A DNA stretch of 29,842 nt, taken from contig JBMNPH010000020.1 of NCBI GenBank assembly GCA_050943495.1, forward strand, positions 1 through 29,842, in the 5' to 3' direction. Below are positions 15,655-24,600 of this stretch, in pieces. The notes under the pieces were generated by a model that saw nothing but the letters and a program-made list of their open reading frames with translations, was not told the DNA's origin and did not search any database. Position 1 is the stretch's first letter; each line of letters starts with the position of its first letter. This stretch comes from Merdivicinus sp050943495. Its GTDB lineage: Bacteria; Bacillota; Clostridia; Oscillospirales; Ruminococcaceae. The position numbers and the translations under genes are program-made.

Positions 15655-17408
15655 GTAAGAAAAAATTTGACAAGGACGTCCTCCGCCGTCTGCTGGCATA
15701 TACCCGACCCTATACGCTTTATTTGATTTTGGCGATGGTGTCCGCTCTGATCAGTGTGACTTTGAGCCTTCTGATTCCGGTTTTGATTGGAGATGCGGTA
15801 GACTGTATTGTCACAGTGGGACAGGTTAATTTTGCAGCATTAGGGGGAATTCTTCTCCAAATTGGACTGACGGTGGCTGGAGCAGCACTGTTCCAGTGGC
15901 TGTTGTCATATTTCACGAATCTCATTACCTATCGCACCGTCAAAGATCTGCGTATTCAGTTGTTCCGCAAGTTGCATTCGGTTCCGCTGAAATATATTGA
16001 CCAGACGGCGCACGGTGATTTTATCAGCCGGGTTGTCAACGACATCGATCAGGTTTCGGATGGACTGCTTCAAGGATTTACACAGCTGTTTACCGGCATT
16101 GTAACGATTGTCGGGACATTGGTTTTTATGCTTCTGGAAAATATCTGGGTAGCATTGTTGGTTTTTGTTCTTACGCCACTCTCGCTGTTCGTCGCTTCGT
16201 TTATTGCCAAAAATACCTACCGGCATTTCCGCGGTCAGACTGCTATTCAGGGCGAATTATCCGGTTATGTGGAGGAAATGGTTTCCAATCAGAAGCTGGT
16301 AAAAAGCTTTGGCTTTGAGAAGCGCGCCGAAGAACATTTTGATGAAATTAATCGTCGGCTTTATACAGAGGGGCAAAAAGCACAATTTTTCTCCTCGCTG
16401 TCGAATCCCTGTACCCGATTTGTCAATGCAATTGTCTACGCTGCGGTTGGAGTTGCGGGCGCATTGAGTGCCATTGCGGGTGCGATGACCGTCGGTCAGA
16501 TTTCGATGTTTTTGAGTTATGCCAACCAGTATACCAAGCCCTTCAATGAAGTTACGGGCATTATCACTCAGCTGCAGACTGCCTTTGCATCGGCGCAGCG
16601 GGTGTTCGCTGTGATGGACGAACCGGCAGAGGAACCGGATGCACCGGATGCGATTCAGAAAAAGGAATGCAGCGGAGAAGTTTCGATTTCGCATGTGGAC
16701 TTTGCTTATGATCCTGCTCGTCCGCTGATTACCGACATGAATTTGAATGTGAAACCGGGCAGCCGGATTGCGATTGTCGGTCCGACCGGATGCGGCAAAA
16801 CAACTTTAATCAATTTGCTCATGCGGTTTTATGACGTGGATTCCGGCACGATATCGGTCGACGGCACCGAAATTCGTCAGATCGCGCGGGGAAGCCTGCG
16901 ATCCTTGTACGGAATGGTGTTGCAGGAATCCTGGCTGTATTCGGGAACAGTGCGAGATAATATCGCTTATGGCAAACCGGACGCCTCGATGGAGGAAGTC
17001 ATTGCAGCCGCGAAGGCCGCGCATGCGGATTCCTTTATCCGTCGCCTGCCGGAAGGATATCAGACCGTCATTGCAGAAGACGGCGGAAATCTGTCGCAGG
17101 GACAACGGCAGCTGCTTTGTATTGCGCGGGTGATGCTGGCGAATCCGCCGATGCTGATTCTTGATGAAGCAACGTCGAATATCGATACCCGAACCGAAAT
17201 TCTAGTACAGCGTGCCTTTGAAAAGATGATGGAAGGCCGGACTAGCTTTGTGGTTGCACACCGGCTGTCAACAATTCGGGAGGCTGATGTCATTCTGGTG
17301 ATGAATCAGGGGCATATTATCGAGCAGGGCAAACATGAGGAATTGTTGGAAAAAGGAGGCTTTTACAGTCACTTGTACAACAGCCAGTTTGCCCGGGCAG
17401 AAGAATGA
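15651..17408 (+). CDS. ABC exporter, half 2 (active ATP site)
   Basis: The 585-residue partner of the previous gene. Membrane domain comes first, with about six helices in residues 15-310. Walker A GPTGCGKTT lies near 377-385, signature LSQGQRQ near 481, Walker B with the catalytic Glu in LILDEATSNID near 503, and switch His in VVAHRLS near 535. The non-canonical LSQGQ signature pairs in heterodimers with the degenerate half, so the complete ATP site is made of this Walker A/B and the FSGGQ of the partner. The closest well-known layout is the TM288-type subunit. The protein ends with no partner gene of a substrate-binding protein, as expected for exporters. Confidence 0.95.
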   Translation: MSKKKFDKDVLRRLLAYTRPYTLYLILAMVSALISVTLSLLIPVLIGDAVDCIVTVGQVNFAALGGILLQIGLTVAGAALFQWLLSYFTNLITYRTVKDLRIQLFRKLHSVPLKYIDQTAHGDFISRVVNDIDQVSDGLLQGFTQLFTGIVTIVGTLVFMLLENIWVALLVFVLTPLSLFVASFIAKNTYRHFRGQTAIQGELSGYVEEMVSNQKLVKSFGFEKRAEEHFDEINRRLYTEGQKAQFFSSLSNPCTRFVNAIVYAAVGVAGALSAIAGAMTVGQISMFLSYANQYTKPFNEVTGIITQLQTAFASAQRVFAVMDEPAEEPDAPDAIQKKECSGEVSISHVDFAYDPARPLITDMNLNVKPGSRIAIVGPTGCGKTTLINLLMRFYDVDSGTISVDGTEIRQIARGSLRSLYGMVLQESWLYSGTVRDNIAYGKPDASMEEVIAAAKAAHADSFIRRLPEGYQTVIAEDGGNLSQGQRQLLCIARVMLANPPMLILDEATSNIDTRTEILVQRAFEKMMEGRTSFVVAHRLSTIREADVILVMNQGHIIEQGKHEELLEKGGFYSHLYNSQFARAEE

Positions 17409-17429
17409 ACGGGAAAAACAGGCAGAATA

Positions 17430-17458
17430 CTTGCTATTCCATTCAAGATGCAGTATAA
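17430..17458 (+). promoter_or_regulatory. Sigma-A promoter of the UPF0237-UPF0210 operon
   Basis: TTGCTA (17430-17435) and a perfect TATAAT (17453-17458) are 17 bases apart, and the transcript would begin about 25 bases before the start codon. No terminator separates it from the exporter genes, so read-through may also occur. Confidence 0.82.
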
Positions 17459-17490
17459 TGTAAGGTATTACACATACGGAGGGAAATCTT

Positions 17491-17760
17491 ATGCGAGCAG
17501 TGATTTCAGTAATCGGAAAAGATACCGTTGGGATTCTTGCGAAAGTCAGTGAAAAATGCGCATCCGTCAATGCTAATATTCTAGACGTCACCCAGACGAT
17601 TCTGCAGGATATGTTCGTTATGATCATGATGGTGGATATCAGTAAAATAAATTGTGAGTTTGCGGAGATGGCGTCATTATTTGAGAAATTAGGCGGAGAG
17701 ATGGGACTTTCCATCCACGCTATGCACGAGGACATTTTCAATTCGATGCATCGGATTTAA
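17491..17760 (+). CDS. UPF0237 family ACT-domain protein
   Basis: This 89-residue protein is a single ACT domain, beginning MRAVISVIGKDTVGILAKVSE, the common ACT start with a glycine before the first helix. ACT domains bind amino acids and control enzymes. It matches the UPF0237 group, related to the GcvR glycine-cleavage repressor. GGAGGG is eight bases before the ATG. The next gene, UPF0210, starts 21 bases later, and this pairing is kept in many Firmicutes. A small-molecule sensor of the neighbour is a reasonable guess, but the ligand is not known. Confidence 0.93.
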   Translation: MRAVISVIGKDTVGILAKVSEKCASVNANILDVTQTILQDMFVMIMMVDISKINCEFAEMASLFEKLGGEMGLSIHAMHEDIFNSMHRI

Positions 17761-17781
17761 AGAGGGAAAGGACTGGAACGC

Positions 17782-19140
17782 GTGATCAATTTAAACGACA
17801 TCATGGAAACGATAACCATGATTCAGGACGAGAATCTGGACATTCGTACAACGACAATGGGTATTTCCCTGCTCGATTGTGCCGACAGCGACATTTCCCG
17901 ATCCTGTCAGAAAGTTTATGAGAAAATCTGCCGGAAGGCGGAGAATCTCGTCAAAACAGGAGAAGATATTGAGCGGATGTATGGGATTCCGATCGTCAAT
18001 AAGCGGGTATCGGTTACGCCGATTGCCCTTTTGCTGGCAGCGAGCGGCGGCAATCCGGTAGAATATGCGAAAACATTGGAACGTGCTTCTCAAACGGTAG
18101 GGGTCAACTTTATCGGAGGATATTCCGCACTGGTACAGAAGGGATTTGCGGCCGGAGATGAGGCGCTGATCCGCTCGATTCCGGAGGCCCTTTCCGTTAC
18201 GGAACACATGTGTTCCTCGGTGAATATTGGTTCGACTAAGACCGGAATCAATATGGACGCAGTGCGGATGATGGGCGAGATTGTAAAGCAGTCGGCGGAA
18301 TATACGGCTGACCGCAACTGCATTGGCAGCGCTAAATTGGTGGTATTCTGCAATGCGCCGGAAGATAACCCCTTTATGGCGGGTGCATTTCATGGACCGG
18401 GTGAACCGGACTGCGTGATCAATGTCGGCGTATCGGGACCGGGTGTGGTACGTGCGGCGCTGGCAAAGCTCGACAAATCCGCAAATCTCACCGAAGTAGC
18501 GGATCTGATTAAGAAAACTGCATTCAAGATTACCCGAATGGGACAGCTGGTCGGAACCGAAGCTTCCAAAAGACTGGGAGTACCGTTCGGAATTGTGGAT
18601 CTGTCTCTTGCGCCGACGCCTGCGGTCGGTGATTCCGTTGCGCATATCCTTGAGGAAATGGGCTTGGAAACCTGCGGATGTGCTGGCACCACGGCGGCGC
18701 TTGCCCTGCTGAATGATGCGGTGAAGAAGGGCGGCGTCATGGCATCTTCTCATGTCGGCGGTCTTTCCGGCGCGTTTATTCCGGTTTCGGAAGATGCCGG
18801 AATGATAGCGGCGGCAGAAGCAGGGGTCCTGAAGATCGAAAAATTGGAAGCGATGACAGCGGTATGTTCAGTCGGCTTGGATATGATCGTCATTCCCGGC
18901 GATACCACAGCCGAGGTTATTTCTGCGATTATCGCGGACGAAGCGGCGATCGGTATGGTCAACTCCAAAACAACTGCCGTGCGCGTCATTCCTGCAATTG
19001 GCAAAAAGGTGGGTGAGACGCTCGAATTCGGCGGTCTGCTGGGCAGCGGTCCGGTAATGGCAGTGAATCCGGTCAGTCCCACAACCTTTATCCATCGTGG
19101 CGGACGGATTCCGGCACCGCTCCAGAGCCTGAAAAACTAA
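17782..19140 (+). CDS. UPF0210 / PFL-like family protein (DUF711)
   Basis: A 452-residue protein of the UPF0210 family (DUF711), starting at GTG with MINLNDIMETITMIQDENLDIRT in the expected place. Glycine-rich segments such as VGVSGPGVVRAAL, the LAPTPAVGDSVAH stretch, and ending with TTFIHRGGRIPAPLQSLKN are all family hallmarks. Its fold is related to the glycyl-radical enzyme barrel of pyruvate formate-lyase, but the enzyme activity is not established, and no glycyl-radical loop is apparent in this protein. It is co-transcribed with UPF0237. AGGGAAAGGA sits nine bases before the GTG. The name PFL-like should not be read as pyruvate formate-lyase. Confidence 0.94.
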   Translation: MINLNDIMETITMIQDENLDIRTTTMGISLLDCADSDISRSCQKVYEKICRKAENLVKTGEDIERMYGIPIVNKRVSVTPIALLLAASGGNPVEYAKTLERASQTVGVNFIGGYSALVQKGFAAGDEALIRSIPEALSVTEHMCSSVNIGSTKTGINMDAVRMMGEIVKQSAEYTADRNCIGSAKLVVFCNAPEDNPFMAGAFHGPGEPDCVINVGVSGPGVVRAALAKLDKSANLTEVADLIKKTAFKITRMGQLVGTEASKRLGVPFGIVDLSLAPTPAVGDSVAHILEEMGLETCGCAGTTAALALLNDAVKKGGVMASSHVGGLSGAFIPVSEDAGMIAAAEAGVLKIEKLEAMTAVCSVGLDMIVIPGDTTAEVISAIIADEAAIGMVNSKTTAVRVIPAIGKKVGETLEFGGLLGSGPVMAVNPVSPTTFIHRGGRIPAPLQSLKN

Positions 19141-19204
19141 GGCGGTCAACAACCCGCAGAAAGTTTGCTGTTGAGAGCAATTCTTTCCCAAGGAGGAATT
19201 TGGT

Positions 19205-19777
19205 GTGACAGAGAAGGAAAAATCCCATGCGGGGATGCTGTATCAGCCGGGAGATCCCGAACTGGTAGCGGACCGCGATATTACCATAAAAAAATTATAC
19301 GAGTATAATCAAATGAATCCGCTGGATCGGGAGGCCAGGCAGGCTGCAATCCGTGGAATTTTGGGAAGTGCGGGCAAAAACTGTGTTGTAGAACAGCCGT
19401 TGTTCTGTACCTATGGTTATAATACCTCGGTAGGGGATAATTTTTTTCTGAATGTCAATTGCAAATTGATGGATAGCGGCAAGATTACGATTGGAGATAA
19501 CGTTTTCATTGCCCCCAACGTTTGTCTGGTGACAGAAGAACACGCCAAAGATGTGAAACAGCGTCTGGCCGGATTGGAATATGCGTATCCCATTCATATT
19601 GGGAATAATGTGTGGATCTGTACCGGCGCGATTGTTCTTCCCGGCGTAACCATCGGGGATAACAGCATTATCGGTGCCGGAAGCGTCGTCACAAAAGACA
19701 TCCCCCCCAACAGCCTTGCGGTTGGAAACCCGTGTAAGGTGATTCGTTCGCTTGAGGAAGGGGATCTATCCAAATAG
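19205..19777 (+). CDS. Sugar O-acetyltransferase (maltose/galactoside type, LbH)
   Basis: A 190-residue acetyl-CoA dependent enzyme that acetylates free sugars such as maltose or galactosides. The N-terminal Mac domain covers about 1-60 (MLYQPGDPELVADRD, YNQMNPLDREAR). The left-handed beta-helix follows: hexapeptide repeats with the isoleucine pattern (ITIGDNVFIAPNV, IHIGNNVWICTGA, VTIGDNSIIGAGSVV). The catalytic His is in TEEHAKD at about 120. It ends VGNPCKVIRSL, the usual tail. The GTG start is placed by AAGGAGGAA eight bases upstream. It may be transcribed from the UPF0237 promoter, since there is no clear promoter or terminator in the 64 bases before it. Confidence 0.94.
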   Translation: MTEKEKSHAGMLYQPGDPELVADRDITIKKLYEYNQMNPLDREARQAAIRGILGSAGKNCVVEQPLFCTYGYNTSVGDNFFLNVNCKLMDSGKITIGDNVFIAPNVCLVTEEHAKDVKQRLAGLEYAYPIHIGNNVWICTGAIVLPGVTIGDNSIIGAGSVVTKDIPPNSLAVGNPCKVIRSLEEGDLSK

Positions 19778-19780
19778 CAG

Positions 19781-19810
19781 AAAAGAGGGCGGAAGTTCCG
19801 TCCTCTTTTT
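19781..19810 (+). terminator. Bidirectional terminator
   Basis: AAAAGAGGGCGGA and TCCGTCCTCTTTT form a 13-pair stem (one G-T pair) around AGT. It ends with T runs on both strands and serves the acetyltransferase on + and the XRE pair on -. Confidence 0.9.
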
Positions 19811-19811
19811 G

Positions 19812-20051
19812 CTAATATGATTTTTTACGGGGGTAAGGCTTTTTCTCGTCCGTGAGTCCAACCAGATAATCGATACTGGTATGAAATAATTCTGCCAAAC
19901 GGACTATCGCTTCCAAAGGAAAGCGAAGGGTTCCGATTTCATATTGAGAGTAGGTATTTTGGCTGATATGGAGATATTCCGCTATCTGTTTTTGGCTCAG
20001 ATCTGCATCAATGCGCAGATTGCGGATGCGTTCGTACGGCAGTTTTTCCAT
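19812..20051 (-). CDS. XRE-family helix-turn-helix regulator (downstream paralog)
   Basis: A 79-residue protein made of a single Cro/CI-type DNA-binding domain. The helix-turn-helix is SQKQIAEYLHISQNTYSQYE (about 19-38), with the usual LAELFHTSIDYLVGLTD helix after it and a short basic tail PYPRKK. It is paralogous to the gene just upstream, and the ribosome site (AAGTG with start six bases on) overlaps the upstream stop region. The gap between the two is nine bases. No ligand domain is present, so regulation is probably by protein level or partner. Its target could be the divergent VanW-family gene, or the pair itself, which is inference. Confidence 0.9.
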   Translation of the reverse strand: MEKLPYERIRNLRIDADLSQKQIAEYLHISQNTYSQYEIGTLRFPLEAIVRLAELFHTSIDYLVGLTDEKKPYPRKKSY

Positions 20052-20060
20052 TCACATCAC

Positions 20061-20288
20061 TTATTTATCCCTCTTTCGCGGATAAGGTCTGGGATCGTCG
20101 GTCAGTTCCAATAAATAGTCGATGCTTGTTTGAAAAAATTGCGCAAGCTGGATGAGAATCGGAATGGGGATATTCAGCTTCCCCAATTCATAGTCAGAAT
20201 AGGTGGTCTGCGCCACCGAAAGTAGTTCCGCCATCTGTTTCTGGTTCAAATCCTTGTCTTCCCGCAAGTTCCGAATACGTTTATACAT
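20061..20288 (-). CDS. XRE-family helix-turn-helix regulator (upstream paralog)
   Basis: A 75-residue single-domain regulator like its downstream neighbour: helix-turn-helix NQKQMAELLSVAQTTYSDYE, then LAQFFQTSIDYLLELTD and tail RPYPRKRDK. The ATG at 20288 has AGGTG six bases upstream, matching the arrangement in the paralog. ATG at 20294 and GTG at 20297 are in frame but overlap the ribosome site. The two paralogs share the core helix layout and the PYPRK tail, which shows a tandem duplication. It is the first gene of the pair and is divergent from the VanW-family gene. Confidence 0.9.
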   Translation of the reverse strand: MYKRIRNLREDKDLNQKQMAELLSVAQTTYSDYELGKLNIPIPILIQLAQFFQTSIDYLLELTDDPRPYPRKRDK

Positions 20289-20313
20289 TTCCATCACCTA
20301 TCATTATTATGTC

Positions 20314-20357
20314 ATAACGTTATATCCGGTATTGATTTGTAACGGATATTCCGGTAT
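20314..20357. promoter_or_regulatory. Repeat-rich operator-like region between XRE pair and VanW
   Basis: The palindrome ATAACGTTAT (20314-20323) is followed by the direct repeats AACGTTATATCCGGTAT and AACGGATATTCCGGTAT. ATATCCG and CGGATAT also form an inverted pair across about 14 bases. The elements overlap the VanW -35 and -10 and lie in the leader of the XRE genes. They are candidate binding sites for the XRE proteins; this is inference. Confidence 0.5.
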
Positions 20358-20360
20358 AAT
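20332..20360 (+). promoter_or_regulatory. Sigma-A promoter of the VanW-family gene
   Basis: TTGATT (20332-20337) and a perfect TATAAT (20355-20360) are 17 bases apart. The transcript has a leader of about 95 bases before the start codon, in which I found no structure. Confidence 0.75.
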
Positions 20361-20460
20361 AATTGAAGAGGTAATGCCCAATAAAATTATATGAAAAAGT
20401 GTGGTATGAACCTTATATTGGTTGGAAATCGCCACGATGATTGATTTTTAAGAGGTAAAA

Positions 20461-21300
20461 ATGATGGCACGTCGATTGTTTTGTGAACTGGGTCCCGTGG
20501 CCTATCGAATTTCCACGGCTAAGGAAATTTTACTGCGGAATCTGCAGGATTTGACGGCGCGGATTCCGTTTGCCCGCCAGAAATCGGAATCGCTGCTGCC
20601 GGCTGTCATCAAGCGGCATAGCTCGCTGGTGCGGCGGACGCTTGGAGAGGTGGATTCCGTGCTTCAAGAGAATAAGGCACAGAATTTGAAGCTTGCAGTT
20701 CCGCATGTAGATAAAATCCTGATCCGGCCAGGCGAGACGTTTTCGTTTTGGAAGCTGGTTGGAAATTGTACCGCCGCAAAAGGATACCGTGAAGGACTGG
20801 TGATTAAGCAAGGAATGCCGGATCGCGGAATCGGCGGGGGAATGTGCCAGTTTACCAATCTGATTCATTGGATGGTGCTGCATTCCCCGTTGGAAATTGT
20901 CGAGCATCATCATCACAATGCGGTGGATCTTTTTCCGGATTTTGGACGAAAGGTGCCGTTTGGATGTGGGACATCGATCCTGTATAATTATCGAGATTAC
21001 CGGTTCCGCAATCCTACGGATCAGACCTTTCAGCTGGTTATTTGGCTGGATGAGACGAATTTGAACGGAGAACTGCGCGCAGAACACACTCTGGATACCA
21101 GTTATCATCTGCGGGAAGAGGAGGCGTGGTTTGAAAAAGGGGAAGACGGGCATTATTATCGGCACAACAAGATCTTCCGACGGATTGCAGATAAACGGAC
21201 TGGAAAGATTCTTCTGGATGAATGCCTGCTGGAAAATTACTCGCGGGTGATGTATGAGGAAAAATTAATACCAGAGGATAAGATTCAAACAAAATCCTAA
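20461..21300 (+). CDS. VanW family protein
   Basis: A 279-residue protein of the VanW family, first seen in the VanB vancomycin-resistance cluster but widespread in Firmicutes without other Van genes. The core is LIRPGETFSFWKLVGNCTAAKGY (about residues 87-109), GIGGGMCQFTNLIHW (about 121-135) with its conserved Cys, and a His-rich HHHHNAVD. There is no clear signal peptide, whereas many relatives are membrane-linked; the first thirty residues are basic and only moderately hydrophobic. No vanH/A/X or vanS/R genes lie nearby, so this gives no evidence of vancomycin resistance. ATG codons at 20461 and 20464 compete; AAGAGG supports the first. Function is unknown. Confidence 0.92.
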   Translation: MMARRLFCELGPVAYRISTAKEILLRNLQDLTARIPFARQKSESLLPAVIKRHSSLVRRTLGEVDSVLQENKAQNLKLAVPHVDKILIRPGETFSFWKLVGNCTAAKGYREGLVIKQGMPDRGIGGGMCQFTNLIHWMVLHSPLEIVEHHHHNAVDLFPDFGRKVPFGCGTSILYNYRDYRFRNPTDQTFQLVIWLDETNLNGELRAEHTLDTSYHLREEEAWFEKGEDGHYYRHNKIFRRIADKRTGKILLDECLLENYSRVMYEEKLIPEDKIQTKS

Positions 21301-21336
21301 ATTTTTGTGAAAATATCGATGAAATTTGCGTTTCAC

Positions 21337-21365
21337 TTGCTTTTGATACAAAATTCAGGTATAAT
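21337..21365 (+). promoter_or_regulatory. Sigma-A promoter of the NifU-domain/GH38 operon
   Basis: TTGCTT (21337-21342) and a perfect TATAAT (21360-21365) are 17 bases apart. The start codon of the NifU-domain gene is about 35 bases downstream of the expected transcript start. The longer in-frame start at 21377 is inside the initial leader and has no ribosome site. Confidence 0.82.
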
Positions 21366-21406
21366 TTGATTGAAAGTTGCAGCTTTATGCGGAAAGGAAT
21401 GTTGGT

Positions 21407-21652
21407 ATGACAGAACAGATCCGGAAAATTGTTATGGAAGAAATTCGTCCGCGTACCCGTGTGGACGGCGGAGATATTGTCTTTGATTCGTATGAAAATG
21501 GTGTAATTCACGTGACTGCTTACGGGGATTGCGCAAAATGTCCCTGCTGTACACCGGAATTGAGCACATGGATTGCCGAACGGGTGTCCAAACAGCTCGG
21601 CATTGAAGTGAAGGTAGAAGTCCGGAAAAAAGTCCCCTATTATGCACGATAA
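21407..21652 (+). CDS. Single-domain NifU-like (Nfu) iron-sulfur protein
   Basis: An 81-residue protein matching the C-terminal NifU domain, which carries or delivers Fe-S clusters. Family marks are EEIRPRTRVDGGDIVFDSYENG (residues 11-32) and the CxxC motif Cys42/Cys45, normally CxGCP in the family. Here Cys47 and Cys48 follow at once, giving four cysteines in seven residues (CAKCPCC). The end (KVEVRKKVPYY) differs from typical Nfu proteins. AAAGGAA precedes the ATG by seven or eight bases. The gene is followed after 18 bases by the GH38 alpha-mannosidase, an unexpected neighbour. Confidence 0.85.
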   Translation: MTEQIRKIVMEEIRPRTRVDGGDIVFDSYENGVIHVTAYGDCAKCPCCTPELSTWIAERVSKQLGIEVKVEVRKKVPYYAR

Positions 21653-21670
21653 GAAAGGCAGGTTACCAGA

Positions 21671-24600
21671 ATGGCACATATTGCAGTAGAACGCCGCAGC
21701 GTAAGCATGGATAAATGGTCCCGGCTGGTTTTCAGCCAGGTAGAGGAAGAAGTCATTACAGGTCGTTTCCCGATTGATGGCTGGGAAATCCGCAACGGAC
21801 AGTATTTTGCCGCAGGCTATCAGTGGGAAGATGATTTCCATCCGATTCAGGAAGGGGACGCATGGGGCGGCCCGGATGTGACTTGTGAAATGCGGGCGAC
21901 CTTTACCGTACCGAAGGAACTGGACGGCAAGAAAGTTTATCTTTATATGTTTACTTCTTCGGAAGTTATGGTGAGTGAAAATGGCCATTATATTGATGGA
22001 TTGGATCCCAACCGCTGCTGGTTCCCTTATCTGGAGAATGCCCGTGCGGGAGAAACCCATACTCTGCACCTTGAGGCTTACACTCGTTCAAAACCGGACG
22101 ATGACCGCGGTATGACCCGGAAACTGAAAGGCTGTATCCAGCGGTTTGTCCGGCCGGCGCTGATCCTGATTGATGAGGAAATGCTGGCGCTAAAATATGA
22201 TCTGGATATGCTCTATCAGTGTGCCTATGCTCCTCATATGGACGATGGCGCAAAGGAGTTCTATCAGAAAAAGATCGAAGAAATCCTGCCGTTGTTCCCA
22301 CTGTTTGAGAGCGGTGAACCCGGCGTGATGAAAGAAGCACTGCCTGCAATCCGGCAGTTTATGCAGGACAAAGTTTATGGTTCAGACAAGATATTCGGAC
22401 ATAAGGGCAAGCTTGCCTGTGTTGCACACTCCCATCTGGATATTGCCTATCACTGGAAGGTGGAACAGACCATTCAGAAAAATGCCCGTACCGCATTGAT
22501 TCAGCTCCGCCTGATGGACCGGTGGCCAGAATTTGGCTATGCACATACCCAGGCGTGGACCTATGAGCAGCTGGAAAAGCATTATCCCGAGATTTTCGAG
22601 CAAGTTCGTCAGCGGATTCAGGAAGGCCGCTGGGAAGTAGTCGGCGGCATGTACGTAGAGCCGGACTGCAATGTCATTTCGGCAGAAAGTATGATCCGTC
22701 AGATCCTGTACGGAAAGGGATATTTCAAGGAGAAATTCGGCGTGGATGCAGACAATGCGTGGCTGCCGGACGTCTTCGGTAACAGCGCCATCATGCCGCA
22801 GATTCTCAAAAAATGCGGAATTCCTTATTTCGTTTCCAATAAAATGTCCACATGGAACGACACCAATACCTTCCCGCACAACCACTTTATCTGGCGCGGA
22901 TTGGACGGTTCGGAAGTTTACGCCTGCGTACCGCCGGTGCACTTCATCACCTGGATGGATCCGGCACAGGCGATTGACCACTGGGAAATGTTCCAGGATA
23001 AGGACATTTCGCCCGAATCCTTGCAGATGTTCGGATACGGTGACGGCGGAAGCGGCGCCACCGATGAAATGATGGAATATTATTACCGCCAGCAGAAATT
23101 GGGCGGTATTCCGGCAATGCGCCTGACCACAGGTAAGGAATTCCTGCATTCTGCCTTTGAAAATGCAGAAGACTTCCCCCGCTGGGACGGCGACCTGTAT
23201 CTGGAAATGCATCGCGGTACCTTCACGACCAAGGGCGCTCTGAAGCGTGAAAACCGCCGCGGCGAATTCCAGGCGCAGCGCACCGAAACAATGGCAGCTG
23301 TTGCAGCTCTGAGCGGAAAAGAAGCGCCGACTCCTGCGGATCTGCGCACCCCGTGGAAGAAACTGCTGCTGAACCAGTTCCATGACATCCTTCCTGGCAG
23401 CCATACCGCACCGGTTGCAGTGGATGCACTGGAAACCTATCGTCAGATGCGGGAGGAATTCACTGCCCTCGAATCCTCTGCACGGAATGTGCTGGCAACT
23501 TCTGCAGCGGACCGGTATTTTACTGCCAACCTCATGATCGATTCCCGCCGGCTGGCATATGCGCCGGCAGAAAGCGGCTTCCGAGCACTGCGGGATGAAA
23601 ATGGCGGTTTGCATCCAGTGCAGAAGATTCTGCATGCGGACGGTACCGAGGAACTCTGTGCGGATCTGGGCTGCGTTCCCGGCATGACTTTCCAGAACTA
23701 TACCGCAGCAGATTCGGCAGAGCAGTCCGAAGGTATGATGACTGCGAGCACCAGCTGCCTGGAAAACGACTTTTTCCGGGTGGAAATTGCGGAAGACGGC
23801 GAAATCCGTACCATTTTTGATAAGAAACGCGGTCTGCCCGTCAATGCTGAAGGCAAGACCTTCAATGAGTGGCAGCTGTTTGAGGACTGCCCCGGCGTTT
23901 ATAATGCATGGGATATTGTACGCACTTTTGAAAACAAGCGGATTGAACTTCCCGGCTGGGAGAATCTGATGGTATGCGAAAACGGCCCGATTTCGGCGGC
24001 TGTTCGGATGGAACGTCGTTTCGGCAGCAGTATTGCCGTGCAGATTGTCCGTATCTGGCGGAATATTCCGCGTGTTGACTTTGATACATGGGTTGACTGG
24101 CATGAGGATCAGAAGCTGCTGAAAGCGGCATTCCCGGTCAATGTGCATGCCCGCACCTATTCGGCGGATACTTCTGCTGGTATCATCGAGCGGATGAACA
24201 ACCGCAATACGACTTGGGAACAGGCTCGTTTTGAAGTTCCCTGCCACAAGTGGGTAGACCTGTCGGAAGGCATGTTCGGCGTTTCAATCCTGAATGACTG
24301 CAAATACGGCTGTGATGTGAAGGATGATACCGTTCGTCTGAGCTTGCTGCGTGCGACTATTCGCCCCGACCGGGAAAGCGACCGCGGCCAGCATCGTTTC
24401 ACCTATTCGGTTTGCCCGCACGGCGCATCCTGGCAGCAGGACGGCGTAGCGGAACTCGCTTATGATCTGAATGCACCGCTCGCACTTTGCGCAGGGGAAG
24501 CGGAATCCGCCGGCAAGTGCTGGATGGAGGTTTCAGCGCCGGCTCTGAAGATGCAGGCAATGAAGCAGGCAGAGGATAATAGCGGCGATATCGTTGTTCG

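Noticed and set aside
17791..18753. Long open frame (320 codons) on the - strand inside UPF0210
   Set aside because: Antisense to a well conserved family protein and with no recognisable domain or ribosome site.
20461..21300. Evidence of vancomycin resistance from the VanW gene
   Set aside because: No ligase, dehydrogenase, dipeptidase or two-component genes are near; VanW-family proteins are common without resistance.
21038..22069. Long open frame (343 codons) on the - strand spanning VanW end, NifU-like gene and GH38 start
   Set aside because: It covers three real genes on the other strand and shows no conserved motif.
22382..24247. Long open frame (621 codons) on the - strand inside the GH38 gene
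   Set aside because: It is antisense to a clear GH38 enzyme with all motifs, has no ribosome site or domain, and arises from GC-biased third positions.
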